A DNA stretch of 64,000 nucleotides, taken from NCBI GenBank assembly GCA_963676905.2, contig CAXXVE010000001.1, forward strand, positions 620,001-684,000, read 5' to 3'. Positions within the stretch are counted from its first letter, which is position 1; every line of letters begins with the position of its first letter. The notes beneath the pieces are model-generated. The model was given only the letters and a program-made list of their open reading frames with translations. It was not told the DNA's origin and searched no databases. Position numbers and translations under genes: made by a program. This DNA comes from Oceanispirochaeta sp963676905 (lineage in GTDB: Bacteria; Spirochaetota; Spirochaetia; DSM-2461). Below, in pieces: positions 61,493 through 64,000 of this stretch.

Positions 61493-62674
61493 TTATGCGA
61501 ATCTCTTCTCTTCTGCAGGCAGAAGACTTGAACTGCCGCTGTTGTTGTAGTTTATTACATCCTCATAGAGCTGTTCCATGGAGGCGACACACTTGTCCAT
61601 CCTGTAGTTCTCAGCCATGACCAGTATCTCTTTCTTGAGAGCATTGAGTTCTTCTCTCTTCTCAAACCAGTAATCGATCTTGGCAGCCAGATCGTCGGCG
61701 TCATCCATTTCGAAAACGAAGCTCTCGTCATAGGCAAACTGTGAGGCTGCAGAGTTGGGAGAGTTACTTATCATACAGGGAAGACCGCATCCGATGGCTT
61801 CCAGACAGGTCAGGCTTTCCAGCTCGATAAGAGAGGAGTGAAGATACATATCAGCAGTATTCAGATAGATTTTCTTGTCTTCATCGCTGATGAAGCCTAT
61901 CTGAGGCTGAACAGGCAGACCTTCAGACTGCTTCTTCAGGTTTTCTTCAAGCTCACCCTTTCCGCAGATCAGAAGCTGGATCTTGTCTTTATATTTAGAT
62001 TTTTTCAGAGCCTGGATCATAACCTCATGGCGCTTTTCCATGGCAAGACGGCCGATGGAGACCATTACAAACTTATCGCCCCACTCTTCAGGACGTTTCA
62101 GGCTTGTATCAGGTTCGAATCCCCGGGGTATTCCGTTGGAGATGACTCTGAAGTGGGCGTTGCTTCCCTTGCTCTTGATAAGGTCGGCTGCAAACGCAGA
62201 GGGACAGTGAATGGCATCCACCCTTCTGAAAAGCTCATAGTTGAACCAGGTATTGAAGAAGAGGTCCATAACTTTGCTGTCTTTACCCATGGCCCCGGTC
62301 ATGTTCTGAGACTGGATATGGGCGCCTCCCATTACGGGGACATCCATCTTTCTGGCCATTTTTACAGCGGGCCAGGACATGAAATAGGGGAGCTGAATCT
62401 GAACCAGATCCGCACCTGTAAAGGCCTTGCGCAGGACTGATTTAACACCCTTACCAAACTGGAAGTTCATATTCATCATGGACTCTTTCACACCGGGCAG
62501 GTAAAAACCGGGAACAATGAAGACATCTCCATTGAACTCATCCGCAGCGGGTCCCGCAGTTGTAACCAGAGCAATGTCGTGGCCCTTGGCCTGAAGTTCT
62601 TCAACCAGGCGGTGTGTTGCCACAATACATCCGTTTCCGGGATTCCAACTATCAATGACAAATACTATTCTCAT
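61493..62674 (-). CDS. GT4-family glycosyltransferase (probable lipid glycosyltransferase)
   Basis: A 393-residue GT-B enzyme. The N-terminal Rossmann domain starts RIVFVIDSWNPGNGCIVATH and contains GADLVQIQLPYFMSWPAVKM and HIQSQNMTGA. The C-terminal donor domain has FVMVSIGRLAMEKRHEVMIQ, ICGKGELEE, and the EX7E-type motif SSLIELESLTCLEAIGCGLP. This resembles diacylglycerol glucosyl/galactosyltransferases of spirochaetes and Firmicutes; the short Arg/Lys patches fit membrane association. Acceptor and sugar are not proven. GAGAGG precedes the ATG. First gene of the operon with the PlsC-like acyltransferase (2-bp gap) and the RND exporter. Confidence 0.88.
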   Translation of the reverse strand: MRIVFVIDSWNPGNGCIVATHRLVEELQAKGHDIALVTTAGPAADEFNGDVFIVPGFYLPGVKESMMNMNFQFGKGVKSVLRKAFTGADLVQIQLPYFMSWPAVKMARKMDVPVMGGAHIQSQNMTGAMGKDSKVMDLFFNTWFNYELFRRVDAIHCPSAFAADLIKSKGSNAHFRVISNGIPRGFEPDTSLKRPEEWGDKFVMVSIGRLAMEKRHEVMIQALKKSKYKDKIQLLICGKGELEENLKKQSEGLPVQPQIGFISDEDKKIYLNTADMYLHSSLIELESLTCLEAIGCGLPCMISNSPNSAASQFAYDESFVFEMDDADDLAAKIDYWFEKREELNALKKEILVMAENYRMDKCVASMEQLYEDVINYNNSGSSSLLPAEEKRFA

Positions 62675-62776
62675 TCTTCTACCTCTCTTTCTGCAGGATC
62701 AGCTCAGGCAATAAGATTTTTATCTACAGATTTCAAATTTTGTAAGAATAAATTAATAATGAAATATAATAAAGAT

Positions 62777-62790
62777 ATATTGATCAATAT
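62777..62790. promoter_or_regulatory. 14-bp palindrome upstream of the lipid operon
   Basis: ATATTGATCAATAT is a perfect palindrome in the AT-rich ~265-bp gap before the glycosyltransferase gene, about 100 bp upstream of its start. A possible regulator site. The rest of the gap shows no gene. Confidence 0.35.
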
Positions 62791-62908
62791 TACCAGTACA
62801 GTTATGAACTTATCAATATAAATATTTCCACTCTTCCAGTTAATTTCAATTCTGCGGGTGTTGTTTCACTGAATATAAGACTGACTTTAGAGCATAGAAT
62901 TAAAAAAA

Positions 62909-62932
62909 AGACCGTTCCAGGGGGAACGGTCT
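62909..62932 (-). terminator. Terminator after tRNA-Gly
   Basis: AGACCGTTCC / GGAACGGTCT with a 4-nt loop, then a T run of eight or more on the minus strand, directly behind the tRNA. Confidence 0.93.
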
Positions 62933-62940
62933 CGAACTAG

Positions 62941-63012
62941 AGCGAAAGACGGGACTTGAACCCGCGACATCCACCTTGGCAAGGTGGAGCTCTACCACTG
63001 AGCTACTTTCGC
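62941..63012 (-). tRNA. tRNA-Gly, anticodon GCC
   Basis: Read on the minus strand it begins GCGAAAGTAGCTCAGTGGTA, has the anticodon arm CCACCTTGCCAAGGTGG (anticodon GCC) and the T arm CGGGTTCAAGTCCCG, and ends CTTTCGC plus discriminator T, pairing with the 5' GCGAAAG. 72 nt; the CCA end is not encoded. A TTGATT/TATACT-like promoter lies 15-45 bp upstream and a terminator behind, so it is a single-gene unit. Confidence 0.96.
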
Positions 63013-63159
63013 ATCAATAATTACTGAAACAGTATAATAATCGTATTTCGAATTTAATCAAGACCCCCGGGTGATTTTTTTTATTTTCAACTCAGGCCCG
63101 TCTCCACAAAGAGAGGTAAAGAATGTATCATTCCACAATACGCTTCGGGGATGGTACAC

Positions 63160-64000
63160 ATGACTCTTCTTTTATGGTTTCTCGCTCTGGCAGGAGGACT
63201 TTTGATCCTCAGCCTCAGTTCCGACTGGTTTGTTGACAGTGCAGAAACTGTCGGCCTTTTCCTCAAGATGCCCTCTTTCATAATTGGTGTGGTGATTATC
63301 GGTTTCGGGACTTCACTGCCCGAACTGATGTCCAGCATAGTATCTGTTTTGAAAGGACAGTCGGAGATTGTAATATCCAACGCCATCGGCTCCAATATTA
63401 CAAACATCTTTCTGGTACTGGGCGTCAGCGGCCTTTTTGCAAAGTCCTACACCATAAAACATGACATCTTCCATACAGACCTCCCCTTCCTGATGGGTTC
63501 TGCCGTCCTGATCAGCCTCATGACATACGACCGCAGCTTCGGTGTCTTTGAGGCTGTTATCTGCCTGGGCGCCCTGGGACTCTACCTCTACCGCTCGATC
63601 ACTCAGGGACAGATTGCCGAACAGATTAAAGAGGATGAAGAAGAAGCCCCGGAACGTCCGACACTGCTGAACTGGCTGACACTGATTATAAGCCCGGTCC
63701 TGATCGCCCTGGGAGCCAACCTGACTGTAAAGTCAGTTGTAACTCTCTCGGAACTGCTGAAGATCGGCACTGATATTATTGCCGTAACCATTGTAGCCCT
63801 GGGAACATCACTTCCAGAAGTCATGGTTTCAATCCAGGCCTCCCGAAAGAGGAAGGGTGATATGGCAGTTGGCAATGTGATCGGCTCCAATATTTTCAAC
63901 ACCTTTGCCGTGATGGGTGTGAGCGCCTTTTTCGGACCTCTTAAAATTTCCGAGTCCTACCCGGTAAAAACCCTGCCTGTCTTTATAGGTGCAACTGTAA
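63160..64000 (+). CDS. Calcium/sodium antiporter (CaCA family, YrbG-like), 3' end outside the window
   Basis: The frame is open to the right edge (280 codons seen; the family is about 310-370). It is a polytopic membrane protein with the two inverted alpha-repeats of Na+/Ca2+ exchangers: alpha-1 GFGTSLPELMSSIVSVLKGQ followed by ISNAIGSNITNIFLVLG, and alpha-2 ALGTSLPEVMVSIQASRK followed by VGNVIGSNIFNTFAVMG, both with the ion-binding Glu. The central acidic loop (KEDEEEAPER) is typical. It exports Ca2+ using sodium influx, consistent with the sodium economy suggested by oadGAB. ATG 63160 is preferred, with GGGGA 8 nt upstream; ATG 63151 overlaps that site. Confidence 0.92.
   Translation, partial: MTLLLWFLALAGGLLILSLSSDWFVDSAETVGLFLKMPSFIIGVVIIGFGTSLPELMSSIVSVLKGQSEIVISNAIGSNITNIFLVLGVSGLFAKSYTIKHDIFHTDLPFLMGSAVLISLMTYDRSFGVFEAVICLGALGLYLYRSITQGQIAEQIKEDEEEAPERPTLLNWLTLIISPVLIALGANLTVKSVVTLSELLKIGTDIIAVTIVALGTSLPEVMVSIQASRKRKGDMAVGNVIGSNIFNTFAVMGVSAFFGPLKISESYPVKTLPVFIGATV

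Noticed and set aside
63087..63902. Minus-strand open frames at the right end
   Set aside because: They are shadows of the Na+/Ca2+ exchanger gene, whose plus-strand frame shows both alpha-repeats and runs off the edge.

Overview
This window looks like chromosome from a free-living, probably anaerobic spirochaete (Spirochaeta / Oceanispirochaeta-like). The assignment is inference. It rests on a close look-alike of the Spirochaeta thermophila cyclic-nucleotide-gated channel SthK, a CarD-ispD-ispF cluster, many periplasmic and outer-membrane proteins typical of diderms, a sodium-pumping decarboxylase operon and a reverse rubrerythrin. Genes are densely packed on both strands. No phage, insertion sequence or CRISPR array is visible, so this is ordinary core chromosome with a few odd accessory pieces.

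Layout. 1-5.6 kb: tail of a sugar ABC-transporter ATPase, a BamA/POTRA-type outer-membrane protein, class II ketol-acid reductoisomerase (ilvC) and a chemotaxis receptor. 5.8-15.7 kb: two M16 zinc peptidases (one exported, one not) around a DUF2147 protein, then a CHASE2 adenylate cyclase and a small outer-membrane protein. 15.9-19.3 kb: the sodium-pumping oxaloacetate decarboxylase operon oadG-oadA-oadB, with structured RNA in its leader and between oadA and oadB. 19.4-30.6 kb: a small membrane protein, a Nudix hydrolase, the SthK-like channel, a receiver-domain remnant, FtsK, UppP, a lytic transglycosylase lipoprotein, an HMGL-like aldolase/synthase and glutamine-dependent NAD synthetase. 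30.6-34.5 kb: gnd, then carD-ispD-ispF-nth, whose carD promoter appears to make a leaderless mRNA. 34.5-45 kb: a translationally coupled pair (a membrane protein with a cyclic-nucleotide-binding domain and PH-like domains, plus an exported protein of fourteen 32-residue repeats), a DMT transporter, a 7TMR-DISM diguanylate cyclase, an unknown protein, an FHA-LuxR regulator, an amidohydrolase lipoprotein with a divergent winged-helix regulator, and an MscS channel.

45.0-56.8 kb holds two directly repeated, nearly identical rRNA operons (16S-23S-5S on the minus strand, period 6292 bp). They have no tRNA in the spacer and are separated by about 0.8 kb carrying one exported hypothetical protein. 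Each has a TTGACA-17-TATATT promoter, the processing stems of 16S and 23S, a 5S terminator and a GC-rich structured element downstream. 57-64 kb: a small beta-barrel protein, reverse rubrerythrin with a Fur/PerR-like box, a lipid-related run (GT4 glycosyltransferase, PlsC-like acyltransferase, RND/MMPL exporter), tRNA-Gly(GCC), and the start of a Na+/Ca2+ exchanger that runs off the right edge.

Working together: a cyclase, a cyclic-nucleotide-gated channel and a second cyclic-nucleotide-binding membrane protein lie within 26 kb, which suggests an active cAMP signalling circuit. OadGAB and the Na+/Ca2+ exchanger point to sodium-based energetics. The strongest candidates for something undescribed are the coupled cNMP-PH / 32-residue-repeat pair at 34.5-37.8 kb, the FHA-LuxR regulator with a possibly leaderless message, and the GC-rich element attached to both rRNA operons.
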